Assembly: GCA_033439685.1 (NCBI GenBank)
Contig: JAUEDM010000007.1
Location: 3,524,501-3,588,500 of the forward strand
Reading direction: 5' to 3'
From: Apodospora peruviana
Taxonomy: Eukaryota; Ascomycota; Sordariomycetes; Sordariales; Lasiosphaeriaceae
DNA: 64,000 nt
Shown: positions 21,217-32,589 of the stretch, one piece after another
How positions within the stretch are numbered: the stretch's first letter is position 1
Layout of the letters: each line of letters starts with the position of its first letter
Notes under the pieces: generated by a model
The model's input: only the letters and a program-made list of their open reading frames with translations
What the model was told of the DNA's origin: nothing
Database searches by the model: none
Made by a program: the position numbers and the translations under genes

Positions 21217-22597
21217 ATGTTTACCTCCCGCTTCATCATCTCCACGCTGGCCGTGGGCCTTGGCGCCCTAGTGGCCCAGGTCAAGTGCCATAGCAGCGCT
21301 GATATCGACCTCACCTGGATCTCTGAGGACTCCTCCTTGCCCAAGGTTGTGTATGTTGCCCTCAAACAACCCAGTCACACATGCCATTGCTGACCATGGC
21401 ACAGCATCCTAAGCGCCAAGGGAACCATCCTCTCGGCGTCCAACTACAGCCGTCTGGATAACATCAACTACGGTTCCGGCCCCCCGCTCAGCGTCGAGCA
21501 CGTCATCGGCAACGTCTCCGAGGTCCTCAGCATGGCCCAGTTGGCCGTCATCAACTTCCCGGTAACCGGCGGCAGCGCGGGCCTGAATTCGTCGCTGTAC
21601 CTCAACATCTCACACTACGCCAACACCCTCCTCTGCTCCGAGGGCTCCGATATCGCCGGTGCAGTCATGTTCCACGGCACCAACACCCTCGAAGAGACCG
21701 TACGCACCCGTTGCCCCCTGACCTAACTACCTAGTGTATTAACAAGACAACAGGCCTTCGGCGTCGACCTGACCCTGAACTGCTCCAAACCCTTCGTAGC
21801 AACGGGCGCCATGCGCCCAGACACGTACGCCTCCCCCGACGGCCGCTCAAATTTCTTCCAAGCCGTCGCGACCGCCATCTCGCCCGCCGCTCGGGACAGG
21901 GGCGGCCTGATCGCCTTCAACGACCGGATCACGTCCATCTACTACTCCACCAAGACCAACGCTAACACGCCCGACACGTTCAAGGCCATTGAGCAGGGTA
22001 ATGTTGGCGTGTTCCTCGGTGGGCAGCCGTATTTTTATTACGGGGCATCGTTTCCTGCCGGCAGGCCGACGTTTGATGTCACTGAGGTGGATGAGGTGCC
22101 TGCTGTGGTGATTCTTTACGGGCATCAGGGCTTTGATGCTACCCTCATGCATGCTGCTGTTACTAATGGAGCCAAGTAAGTGATCTGTGGTCTTTGCGGT
22201 GGGTGAGTGTGGCTAATGCAATGAAGGGGTATCATACATATGGGTTCTGGCGCTGCGTCGCTCAGTCCTAGTGCACGGGAGGCTGCTGCCCAGCTGTATG
22301 AGCAGGGTGTTCCGGTTGTTACTGTTCCTCGGTCTGTTACGGGTACGGGTATGCCTAGTGTTTATCCTGGTCCGATGTAAGTCTTCCGTTGTAGATTAAT
22401 GAAGGGGATGTACTGACATTTGGTGCAGTATTTATGCAAGCTATTTGGGCGCTCCTCAGGCTCGCATCATGTTGCAACTTGCTCTCGGCGCTGGGTACTC
22501 GCTTGATGAGATCCGGGATCTGTTTGAGTCACCTCTCAGAAATGCCATCTATGCGCCTACTCCTAATAATAAGTGGTACTATGCTGAGTCGTCTTAG
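21217..22597 (+). CDS. Secreted L-asparaginase (type II-like)
   Basis: Hydrolyses asparagine to aspartate and ammonia outside the cell. Five exons (21217..21350, 21405..21699, 21754..22175, 22227..22376, 22429..22597) give 389 aa with every intron in phase. Residues 1-24 form a signal peptide. The first catalytic Thr lies in KGTILSAS (51-53), the second in HGTNTLEET (135-143), and TGAMRP (160-165) and PDG (171-173) follow. A TKTNANTPDTFK stretch matches the region carrying the catalytic Lys. The usual Asp after the second Thr (GTDT) is Asn here (GTNT). NXS/T sites fit secretion. A TATA box lies 75 nt upstream. The family is secure; the D-to-N change may be common to this fungal subgroup or may alter activity. 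Confidence 0.9.
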
Positions 22598-22857
22598 TGG
22601 ACTGCAGCGAGGGGAGAGGAAGCCTGAGGAAGCAAAGTGCAGTCTAGGGTGGACGCATCGATGACACCTTATGAGATAGGACGACACTGGATATAGAATA
22701 GTAATATTCAAGACGCCCATGTTTATGCTATGTTCCAATTAAGTTACTAATGGGTGGTAATGTAATCTGTCTAATGCTAACCCAATGCGTGCGCCCATCT
22801 GAAAATGATATGCAATCCAACCGAACTCCCCATTCCTAAACCTCCATGATAGTATGC

Positions 22858-23344
22858 TTACTGGCAAGCATACGCCTGAGCTATCGACGCACCACCACCA
22901 CAATAAGTCGAGTAAACATTGTTTGGCAGCTTCACACACTCATGCGTCTTCTTCCCGTCGGTCGAGATACCGATGGGGATCTCTTCAGTGGTCTTGCTGG
23001 GGTCGCACATCAGACTGAGGTTCTTGATCCCGTCGATCTCGAAGGGGAAGTTGCAGAGCGGGTTCGACGGGAAGTTGGTGTGCACGGCCTGGATCACTTG
23101 GGTGCCCGTGTTGTTGCAGGCGTCGCCGATGGTGGTTTTTGTCGGTGTCCCTATAAGTATCACGTCAGTTCCTGTGCCATTCTGGAGAAGTTAATGTTAA
23201 CGTACATCCAATCATTACATAACCATGGGGAATGCCGAGGCGGCCGATGGTGATGGGTTCTGGGTTCTTAACCGGCTCGTCTTGGGCAGAGACGGAGACT
23301 GCAAGGAGGACCGCGAGGGCAGCGATCTTGTTGGAGAGCATCAT
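22858..23344 (-). CDS. Small secreted Cys-rich protein
   Basis: Two exons (23344..23206 and 23150..22858) give 143 aa. The intron has a GTACGT donor and a TTATAG acceptor. The signal peptide is MMLSNKIAALAVLLAVSVSA, and the predicted mature protein starts near QDEPVKNPEP. Six Cys in exon 2 (in DAC, PLC, LMC, HEC, TYC and YAC contexts) could form three disulphides. NNT and NLS are N-glycosylation sequons. Family not recognised; the size, secretion and even Cys number are effector-like, but that is inference. It converges with the asparaginase gene. Confidence 0.72.
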
Positions 23345-25376
23345 TTTGACTTTTGTGGTTGCTTGTTAGTTTTGATGTTTGAAAATGGAGTTGAATGCTG
23401 GCTGGTGTTGATGGAGATCTGACTTTGGAGATGCGAGGGTACGGTGACTATTTATCCTCAGCCTGTCAGGTGGTTGGATGCAACCGAGGGATATTAACCT
23501 GTCGATCCCGTCCATACCTGGGTAAGGATACAACCCTCGAATACGAGCAGGATTATAGTGTTTTCAGCCAGGAAAAGCCGTCCAACGTCATCTCCGCCCC
23601 CAGCCCTGCCAGCCACGGAAAGCAGTGTGATTGGTTGCATCACCCGGCCATGCAATTTTCGACCGCTGCGGTGTAGCACCACTCCCAGCTGAGTGGCCCC
23701 TGCAGTGCAAAGACCCGAAAGGATTGTGGCGAAGGCAATACGAGCGCACTCAGCGCAGTGGCTGATATGCACCGGCTTTTCCATCCTGCGGGAGGAACGT
23801 TACTTGACTTACTGGTAGCAATCCCATGTCAACGTCCGAAATAGAACGAAAACTGAATCAGTCAGAGCCGAATTGATGTTGATCTCGACGTAAGATATGT
23901 GCTGGTATCGGGAGTCTGCAGTCTGGATTCCTCGGTCGCCTGACCTCGATGGGCACCCCGAGAAATAACGACAACCTAGCACCGCGATCGGACTTCTTAG
24001 GTCACAATTGTTAGGCTGTATCCTGTCGATGGAGATGAACACGAGTACAGCTGTCCCACAAACTCACCCTTGGGCTCCCCAGTAGACAGTTTTTTAACAA
24101 TAGCCCCATCCCTGAGCAGCTCGGCCGTACGTATCAATCAGGTTCTCGCTCTCTTCGTAGCATACCAACCCACGAAACACCAACTCACCACCTCCATTGT
24201 TCCAGTCGGGGATACCCTCGACTTATGGGCTGTCCTGTAGTCGGAGTCCTCCAAGTAAATCCACCCGGCCTGGGCATCTGCCTCCTGGCACGTACCAGTA
24301 CCATGTACCATGGATGGATGGATGGAATTTATTTCGCCCGGAGGCCCTAAGCCTAAAGGACCTATGCACGCTAACTACATTCGGTTCATCCAATTCTGCC
24401 ATCGTATCGTCCAAACCCTCTACTTTTCACCTTTAGACCACCCGACATCTCTTGTCGTATTATTAACAGATCATCTGGGAGTTTATATTCTCCAAGTGTT
24501 CAGCGTCCTATCTTCAGCAGCTAAAGCAGGATCTGCTGGTTGAGGTTACGTGGGCCCCATGGTCAAGTTCTCTTACTGCAATCGATCTATTCTCTGTACG
24601 TCCAAATTCAGTCTTCCTGTTGACATGGCATACTTGATCGTTGCCCGAACTGCCTTCATGTCTGGCGACCATTTCTTGGGGTCCGATGGCGCTTTTCCTC
24701 CCAGATAGAACGAGAGACTCCCCCGTCTTGTCGTTGTACACTAGTACCATGGCCTTCAGGAGAGGGTTGATCAGCTGGCCCGCTCCCTGAGGGTCGCCAT
24801 GCGGAACCGGTGCTTTTACACGTATGTGGTGTCATCCAGCTCCATCTCTGGATGGAGGTCGGCCGCACCCTGACCCGCGCTGCTAGAACTAGGAAATAGG
24901 TATCCGATGAGCATGTCAGCTTTCTGGGTGTCAAAATGACACGCCTGCGAGGCTTGGTCAGCCATCCATCCTTCCTCGCACTCGCGTTGCTAAAGACAAA
25001 CTTTAACGCCAGGTCCGAGGTCATCGGTGACATATCGAAGCTGTGGCGCATTCTTAAGGTCGAGGGGACTTCTTCAGACGCTACACCATTCCACGGTAAA
25101 TAGTAGTCATCGAGTGCTTTACCGAGCCCTGTAAGATGCTTGTCTGTGACATCTTCTGCGATCGGCTGCTAGGCCTGAGAAAGTATTTACAACTCATCTT
25201 TTGCTGCTCAAATAGGGTTTCCCGAATCCTTGTCAGGAGCCCTGAGAAGTCACGAGCGAGGATCCTTATAAGGTACTCGAGGGCTAATATTTACCGTGAC
25301 AGGGTGTATATGGCTTGTAGGGGCGGAAGTCGACCTGGTGGACGGGCGGTGCCAGGTAAGCAGATGACCTGGGCGC
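23345..25376. other. Intergenic region with possible degraded coding sequence
   Basis: Two kb between the small secreted protein gene and the NACHT gene. On the minus strand near 25051-24850 a frame reads like protein (SDLALKFVFSNASARKDGW, then TCSSDTYFLVLAARVRVRPTS). A second frame near 24760-24600 reads AMVLVYNDKTGESLVLSG. The two are in different frames with stops between, so this may be a broken gene of unknown family. A TGGA/ATGG microsatellite lies at about 24308-24323. Confidence 0.35.
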
Positions 25377-27975
25377 TTAGTTCATTTTTCGTTTCCTTCG
25401 CACCGTCTTCAGGGTCGGCGCAGTGCCGGCTGACTGGCCCGCCACTGCCTGTGCCCGGTGGGAGCTCGAGGGATCCTCACACAACTTTTTGAGAAGAGCC
25501 ACTGTCTGGGAGTCGACATATTCCTCAAACACAAGCTGAAGCATAAAGCCCTCCCCTGATGCGATCGCCATCCTTGGCGCCCAATCCACTTCGCTAAGAA
25601 GCAGGACTCTCTCCGGCGCCTCCAAGAAAGGCACAGCGTGTTCAAAGTAGTGAAAGTGCGCGATCCTTGCCATAACGCCCAGGATGGTCTTGTTCCTGAT
25701 CCCTAGAAAGCAATCTTCCCAATTTGACTTGCCGGAATCTGACGTGGGGTCCAGCAAGGGCTTCAAAGCCATATCGAGTGCGTCCAGGATGGCATGTATC
25801 TGCGAGTCCATGTCCAATGCCTCCAGTTCCTGAGCGTAAGCAATGATGGCGAGCACAAATCTGCGGAGGCGGTCCATTTTGAGAGTCTTGTTCTGGATCG
25901 AGGCAGGTGATATGGTCTTGATCATTGCCAGCCACGCCCTGGAGAGTGTGAGTCTCGGCTCAAATTCTTGACCAGCCCTCTCCTGCAGCAGGTTATCCAT
26001 CGATTCCGTCCTCAGAAAGTCCGAGACCGTGCGATGCAGAAAGGTGACCCGATCGCGGAGCACCACGGGCTCGTGGTCAAAGCACGTGAGCTTGATCAGA
26101 TCCTTGCACTGGGCAATCACCTGGTACCTCTTTGGCTTCACGATGGCGAGGACTTGAGACTCGGAGAGCGGCTTGAGGGAATCCTTCAGTGCGTAGTCCG
26201 GATCTTCCTCCTCGAGGTTGATGAAGTGAAACAAGAGAATGGGTAGCGACGCGTCGGTGTGCACGAGGCTCTTGAACACCCTGGCAGTGCGCCGCCGATA
26301 GACCGAGTCGATGTTGTCGAGCATGAGCCTGAAGTACTCCTCCAGATCTGAAGGCAGCTCTCCCACCCGGCGTTGCAAGTCACGGAACTCGTCGCCATTT
26401 GCCAGCCCTTTGATCAATGACCGGACAACGAGAAAGACCCAGAGAAAGACACCCTGGGCCTTTCGACATATTTCCTCCGCCAGTGGGTCCACCACGGCGG
26501 CGTCGTGCGTCTCGAGCCAGGGGTAGGCGGGCTTCTGTGGGCTCAGTTTGTCTTTGACGTACTTTTGTACGTCGTCGCTGGTCAGGTCGTGGACCGCCAA
26601 TTTCCACTGGCTCTTCTCGAAGGCCTGCCTGAACTCGATCCACGGTCTACTGGAGACGCAAATCTTGAGTTTTGGTGATTTCGCCAGGTCGAATAGGAAA
26701 GAAAGAAGCTCCCTGTGGTCACCCCGGTACTCGTCGAGGCCATCGATGAAAATGCAGATTCGAAAGTCAAAGGGGTCGTCTGGAAGATAAGCGAGTTTGT
26801 AGAAAGTGTCTTCAAGCTCCCTTCGGGTCCACGGTTCCATATGTGCAAAGGAATCTTCCTTCCAGCGTTCCGGACAGAGCTCCTTGATGAGATATGTTTT
26901 GTGGAGCATGATCTGAAAGAGCAATGCGCGAAGTAGGCCCTCCTGCGACTTCTGAATGGCTGTACCGGCGCTCCAGAAGAAGTGGCTGCAAATCTGGATC
27001 TTACCGTTGTCTGTCCACTCATCCAGGGCAGCGATAGAGCTCGGATGCTTCATGAGATACTTCATGAGGGTTGACTTGCCGCTCCCGGCGTTTCCGGATA
27101 CCCAATAGATCTCATTGTTTTCGTGTGATTCCATCCACTCTGCCACGTTTGCTTTGGGGTTATCACCAAAAATCCAGCTGAAGGTGTTTTGATGGGCGGA
27201 AGAGACTTCGGATACGCGTTCGGCAATCTGACGAAAGTGGAGACTTTTCAACACCCGGTTGACACGCTTCTCTTGACGGAGGATCGTGAGGCCATCGACA
27301 AGCTGGGATAAGAAAACTCTAAAAGTCTTATCGCCGGTGTTCTCCAACGGTCGGGGACCAGGATCGGAGGGGTCGGAGGTTTCCCATGGACGTGTCTCCG
27401 CGAGAGCCGCAACTTTATCCGCGAGCTTCTGTATACCGCTCAGCGTATCGGCCCTGAAGGAATTTTCCGATGCCTCTTGGGCCACCAGCTCGCTTCTGGA
27501 AGACATCCATTAGTAACCTACAACGGGTCAAATAACATGGATGGGTAACCCGTACGTACAAGAGATTAAAGTTGAGGCTGTCCATGATTTGGGAGCGAAG
27601 CTTCGTAAGCCTCGCATCCAGCTGCCCAATCTCGCCGGCCTTTCGATGAGTCTGGACAGACACCTTTAACCTCTTCCACGGCGTGCTGTCCTTTGGGTCC
27701 AGCTTAAGACTCGAGAGCATTGATGCAAGCTCGTCGGACAGGTCTGCACAGGTCGAGATGGATTTGGACAAGTCCAGGGACATGTGGCTGACAGGACTGG
27801 CCTTGAGGGTGTGCATAGACGTGCTCAAATCTCTTGTCAAATCTTCAAGCTCGGTTGCTGTCGCGCCATCTGTGCTGGATTTCAATTGGTGGGCAGTCTT
27901 CATCACTCGGAGTCCGCACTCGACGAACTGCAGCACATTGGCCGCGACCCCCAAAGCTGCCAATGCTTCGGCCAT
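25377..27975 (-). CDS. NACHT-domain STAND protein (fungal NLR-like), no C-terminal repeats
   Basis: Signal-transduction NTPase of the fungal NLR/STAND group; relatives act in non-self recognition and regulated cell death. Exons 27975..27560 and 27495..25377 give 844 aa. The intron has a GTACGT donor, a TACTAAT branch and a TTCCAG acceptor. The N-terminal helical domain begins MAEALAALGVAANVLQFVEC, like the N-terminal domain often found in fungal STAND proteins. The NACHT domain shows Walker A GNAGSGKST (273-281), a Walker B-like ICIFIDGLDEY and a CVSSRPW sensor motif. Helical sequence follows, including FLHRTVSDFLR, typical of the region after NACHT in these proteins. It ends without WD40, ANK or TPR repeats. 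It is divergent from the repeat-protein gene, separated by 2.1 kb. Confidence 0.88.
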
Positions 27976-30114
27976 GTTAAGATTCGATCTTGATGAGCGA
28001 GTTAGTGGCAGCGGATGTGAACAGTCGTCTGAAACGGGCAACTTGAGGTCATTCCGAACGTCGACCTGGCCGCTGCCTGAAGACCGCACAGCTGAGCCTC
28101 AGTCGGTGCCTGATGCTGCGGGGTCGACGACAAATTGCTGTGTGACCTCGACTGCTTGAACCAATCATCTCGTCTCCTGTTGATGCAAATCCTGATGCTG
28201 TCGGAACATGATTCAGGGAGCTCATCCAGACTTATTCTGGATATTCAAGCAGCAGAATCTGAACGACCACCACTGGGTCTGTCCTTCCGACACGATGCGT
28301 CCTGTGTTCCTGCCGAAACCTGCCAAACCAAATCCATGACGTGATCGTGAACCCTCTGCTCCTGCCGATTGCTGCCAAAGGACTCCGCCCAACCAAAAGT
28401 GCCGTGATTCTATCATGAGAGGAAGGTACAGTCGCTTCCATGCCCCGGTCTGCCGCCTCATGGGATCCGGCGGCAGCATCCCTACACCGCAAAAGTCCAG
28501 CATTTTGATCTGCCATCCTTCAGTTTCTGGGTCCAGATATCACAACAATGATTTTGCTCGAGCTCTCGTGGAATTGCAGCATGTTTCGTGGCCTGCCGAG
28601 CCGGTCAGAAGGTCGGAGGCGGGCCGATGCAATGGCCCGTCCATGCACGGCCCACGATAGCCCAAAATCCGACCTCGCTGCTTTTCATTCAATCTTATCG
28701 CCGACCTGCGCAACTTTTCTTCGATGCTCCGTCATTACAAGCATCCCAGCTACCCAGTCTCAAACGCCAAAGTGCCTGTCAAGTGTCAACAAGACAACAA
28801 TCGACATCTGAACGGAGTGTCTTCGGTCGCGATGGTAAGGGGAGGAGAGCTGCAGTTTCATGCCAAGTCTCGGATGATGAAGGTTATCTCGTATGCTTAT
28901 TTGTCCAAGTGGGACCGACAGGGCGCTGAGACGATAGTGACGATGTCTTCGAGAACAGAGCGTTGGATTCCAGGGGTTTGGACAGGCGGATTGGCCAATG
29001 GGAGGGACACCTGCCCCGGCTGCCAAGACCTCGCATTGGTTCATCTGAAGCACTGAGTCTGTCTCGGTTGGACCCCTCACTCTCTTCTCCTCAGTCTGCT
29101 TCGTTGTGTCAGGACACAACGCCGCGCCCGTCGCCTGCATGCGCCATTACGATTAGGTTGGAGGCGCAGGCGGTGCAAAGGTCGATGAACCAGAGACGAC
29201 AAAGACAGGACTGCAACACCGATGCAGTGGCATACACGGATCTTGACAACTGCCGAGCTGCCTGAGGGACTTCAGTACTTCAGTCGACCACGCCAGATAC
29301 CGAGACTTGTGAAGAGGTGTGCTGACCCGGTCCAGCGCAAAAATCATCTCATGCACTGATCCGACCGACCCAGGTGATCGCAGCTGTTGATCTCTGCTGC
29401 CAATGCGTGATCACCACACCAACACCAGGAAAGCAAGAGAAACAAAAAGTCGTGTCGTCCGATAACTGCGAAACAGGAAAGCGGGGCTCTAGAGTTTCCA
29501 GGCAGCTCCAGCTCTCCCCTCGTCACTGAGAACCCCTGGGGGCGCAGCCAGTTCTCCGGGAACTGCTTCACTGGCACGGGGGTGGGTTGGGGGTTGATGC
29601 GGGGCTGTAACACTCTCACCGCCGGTCACGATAGAGTTCAGTTCACGCCATCTCAGCATCGGCATGCCATCCTGCCGTGCAACCCTGCCTTGTGACTGTC
29701 CCTGGCATGTCTGGACTCCCTGCATCGACCCAGCATGCTGCCCGCGGGTCATCACGGTCCTAGATTGCAGGTCCCTGGAGCACCCCCTGTCGCCAATGCT
29801 CACGGATGTGTAAGCCAAGACCTCGGCGGAAACATTGAAATTCTCATAAAAGTTGTCGTCGTCCGGATCGCCGCTGCAATGGCTGGGCATCCCCTTTCGA
29901 GTTCCATTCATTCTTTTCTGTTTTTTTTCCGTCGTTTCAATTCTTGCTTCGTTCAGTCCGCATACGCTCTTTCATCGAGTTGTCTGCGCTCAGGACGCTT
30001 GCGAGTGTTGTCATTCTTTTCTTCACGGAGCAGGATACTCAGACCCTTCATTCTCTTCTTTGAACGCCAGACGTTCTCTCATTATTTAGTTGTCTTTTGT
30101 AATTCATTTCCACA
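27976..30114. other. Long divergent intergenic region
   Basis: About 2.1 kb between the NACHT gene (-) and the repeat-protein gene (+). The last 250 bp are pyrimidine-rich, as expected of a fungal leader. Open frames on both strands (for example 29489-29911 minus) have no recognisable features. Confidence 0.45.
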
Positions 30115-32328
30115 ATGCGGACCTCAAGCTCGCTGCCCTTGGCGCTGGCCCTCTTCCTCCAAGTCGCTCTCGCAGCTCCCAACCCTCCGGTTCAGATCGA
30201 GTACAAGACATCGACCGTGGTATCGACCGTTGTATCGACCGTGGTATCGACCGTGGTATCGACCGTGGTATCGACAGTTCATGTGCCCACGACGATAAAA
30301 GAGACCGTCCACGTTCCCACGACAATAAAGGAGACTGTTCACGTTCCGACGACCATCAAGGAGACCGTCCATGTGCCGACAACCATCAAGGAGACGATAA
30401 AGGAGACGGTGCATGTGACACAGACCAGGACTGATGTCCAGACAGAAACAAAAGTCAAGGAGAAGCTCGTCACTCAGACCGAGGTCAAGGAGAAGCTTGT
30501 GACCAAGACTGATGTTCAAACCAAAACCGAGGTGAAGGAGAAGCTTGTGACTACGACCGTACCTGTGCACGTCACCCGGACCGAAGTCAAGAAAGAGGTC
30601 GTGACGGAGACAAGGACCAAGACGGAGGTCAAGGAAAGTCTGGTTACTAAGACCAAGACGGAGGTCAAGGAGAGCATGGTTACCAAGACCAAGACAGAGG
30701 TCAAGGAAAGCTTGGTGACCAAGACCGAGGTCAAGGAGAAGGCGGTCACCCAAACCGTCCACGTCACCCTCACCCAGACCAAGGAGCACATCAGCACAAA
30801 GACCGAGGTCAAGGAGAGCCTTGTCACCAAGACGAAGACGGAAGTCAAGGAAAGCTTGGTCACGAAGACGGAGGTTAAGGAGAAGCCGGTCACAGTGGTT
30901 AGCACTCATGTGAAGGAAAGTGTGGTCACCAAGACCGAAGTCAAGGAGAAACCCGTCACAGTGGTTAGTACGCAGCTCAAGGAAAGCGTGGTCACCAAGA
31001 CGGAGGTCAAGGAGAAGCCAGTTACGGTAGTCAGCACGCAGCTCAAGGAGAGCTTGGTCACCAAGACGGAGGTCAAGGAGAAGGCGGTTACTATCCCGGT
31101 CACTGTTACTCACACCATGGAGAGCGTCGTCACCAAGACCGAAGTCAAAGAAAAGGCCGTCACCGTCACTCACACCATGGAGAGCGTCGTCACAAGAACC
31201 GCCGTCTCGGTTCAGAAAGAGGCGGTCACGGTCACCATTCCCGTCACCAAGATCGAGACCAAGCAGGAAGTGGTCACTCGAACCGAGGTCAAGGAGAATG
31301 TCAAGACCGAGGTCAAGAACCAGGTCGTCACCGAGACCGTCCACATAACTCAGCAAGGCAGCGCCGTGACAGTCACTTCGACGGTCAATGGCCGTCCTGT
31401 CACGGAGACTGTCCACGTGACTCTCACTCAGACAGTCAACGGCAGCCCGGTCACCGAGACCAAGAATCAGGTCGTCACCGAGACCAAGAACCAGGTTGTC
31501 ACCGAAAAGGTCGAGGTGACCAACCAAGCCGGCGCGGTGACAGTCACTTCCACGGTCAACGGCGCCCCGGTCACCGAAACCGTTCATGTGACCATGACTG
31601 TCAACGGCAATCCGGTCACCGAGACCAAGAACCAAGTTGTCACCGAGAAGATCACCGAGCAAGCCGGTGCCGTGACGGTTACCTCGACCGTCAACGGCAG
31701 CCCAGTCACCGAGACCGTGCACATCACGCAAACCGTGAATGGCGGTGCCGCTGCGGTGGTCACCGAGACTGTGCATGTTACCCAGACTCTCGAAGGCATG
31801 AAGGTCACCGAGACGGTCCATATGACGCAAACCGTGAATGGCGGCGCCGTGGCAGTGGTCACTGAGACGGTCCATATGACGCAAACCCTTGAAGGCATGA
31901 AGGTAACCGAGACTGTCCACATGACGCAGACCGTTCATGACGGCGCTGTAGCGGTCAAGACCGAGACAGTCCACGTCACCCAGATGGACCACACCATGAC
32001 CGTCACCCACACCGTCCTCGCCGCCGCGGGCGGGAGCTACAACCAGACCGCCAACGCAGCAGCCTCCACTCAGACCGTGCACGTCACCGTCACGGCGGCC
32101 GAGTGTCTCACCTCTACGACGACTGCGATGGCGCACGCTAATACGCAGATGGTCCACGTCACGAAAGTGGTACATTCCACTACGACGACCACTGCGGCCG
32201 CCGCGATGGTGCACGAGACTCGTCCGGCCGTGGTCATGGCTGCGCCGCCGTGGGGGCAGCATACTCCGCCTGTGCACATGCCTCCGGCACACACGATGCG
32301 GGCACGGTCTGTGAGATTTCGCTCGTAG
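30115..32328 (+). CDS. Secreted V/T/K/E repeat protein (737 aa), unrecognised
   Basis: Intronless gene for an almost wholly repetitive secreted protein. The signal peptide is residues 1-20, with cleavage expected before APNPP. Blocks in order: five VVST units (about 35-54), four VHVPTTIKET units (55-94), then to about residue 400 many copies of a VTKTEVKE[KS]LV-type unit with inserts such as PVTVVSTQLKESV. A second half follows with VTVTSTVNGxPVTETVHVTQT and EGMKVTETVHMTQTV units. The tail is Ala/His/Pro-rich with one Cys and no GPI or membrane signal. Strict alternation of beta-formers with Thr/Lys/Glu suggests long beta-strands, as in a fibrous wall or matrix protein. The antisense strand is also open, a by-product of the repeats. 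Function unknown. Confidence 0.82.
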   Translation: MRTSSSLPLALALFLQVALAAPNPPVQIEYKTSTVVSTVVSTVVSTVVSTVVSTVHVPTTIKETVHVPTTIKETVHVPTTIKETVHVPTTIKETIKETVHVTQTRTDVQTETKVKEKLVTQTEVKEKLVTKTDVQTKTEVKEKLVTTTVPVHVTRTEVKKEVVTETRTKTEVKESLVTKTKTEVKESMVTKTKTEVKESLVTKTEVKEKAVTQTVHVTLTQTKEHISTKTEVKESLVTKTKTEVKESLVTKTEVKEKPVTVVSTHVKESVVTKTEVKEKPVTVVSTQLKESVVTKTEVKEKPVTVVSTQLKESLVTKTEVKEKAVTIPVTVTHTMESVVTKTEVKEKAVTVTHTMESVVTRTAVSVQKEAVTVTIPVTKIETKQEVVTRTEVKENVKTEVKNQVVTETVHITQQGSAVTVTSTVNGRPVTETVHVTLTQTVNGSPVTETKNQVVTETKNQVVTEKVEVTNQAGAVTVTSTVNGAPVTETVHVTMTVNGNPVTETKNQVVTEKITEQAGAVTVTSTVNGSPVTETVHITQTVNGGAAAVVTETVHVTQTLEGMKVTETVHMTQTVNGGAVAVVTETVHMTQTLEGMKVTETVHMTQTVHDGAVAVKTETVHVTQMDHTMTVTHTVLAAAGGSYNQTANAAASTQTVHVTVTAAECLTSTTTAMAHANTQMVHVTKVVHSTTTTTAAAAMVHETRPAVVMAAPPWGQHTPPVHMPPAHTMRARSVRFRS
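30205..30400 (+). repeat. Coding minisatellites (12-bp x 5, then 30-bp x 4)
   Basis: The 12-bp unit gtatcgaccgtg is repeated five times, nearly perfectly, and encodes VVST. It is followed by four 30-bp units encoding VHVPTTIKET that differ mostly at third codon positions. The contrast suggests that the 12-bp block expanded more recently than the 30-bp block. Confidence 0.88.
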
Positions 32329-32589
32329 GAGCAGGGAGGGGGGAGGGAGAAGAAATACATAGCTCAACGAAATGACACTGGTGGTCGTATTTAGTAGAAT
32401 GTAGACAATGTATTGTATCAACCTGGAAGGTGTTGTTAGCAAGGGGGGTCTTCTCTTCTTTGTGGATGTCTTTCTTTTCACTTGATATATGGTAGACGAT
32501 AATGTCATTCTTATACCCTGTCTCTTTTTATTTATATACAACCCTTAGCTAGAATGAAAAGCAAAAACACTCATTTCCTATATATGTAT

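Noticed and set aside
30124..32541. 805-aa open frame antisense to the repeat protein
   Set aside because: It is a by-product of the repeats: the recurring Val, Thr, Lys and Glu codons contain no antisense stops. It has no signal peptide, ATG context or independent features.
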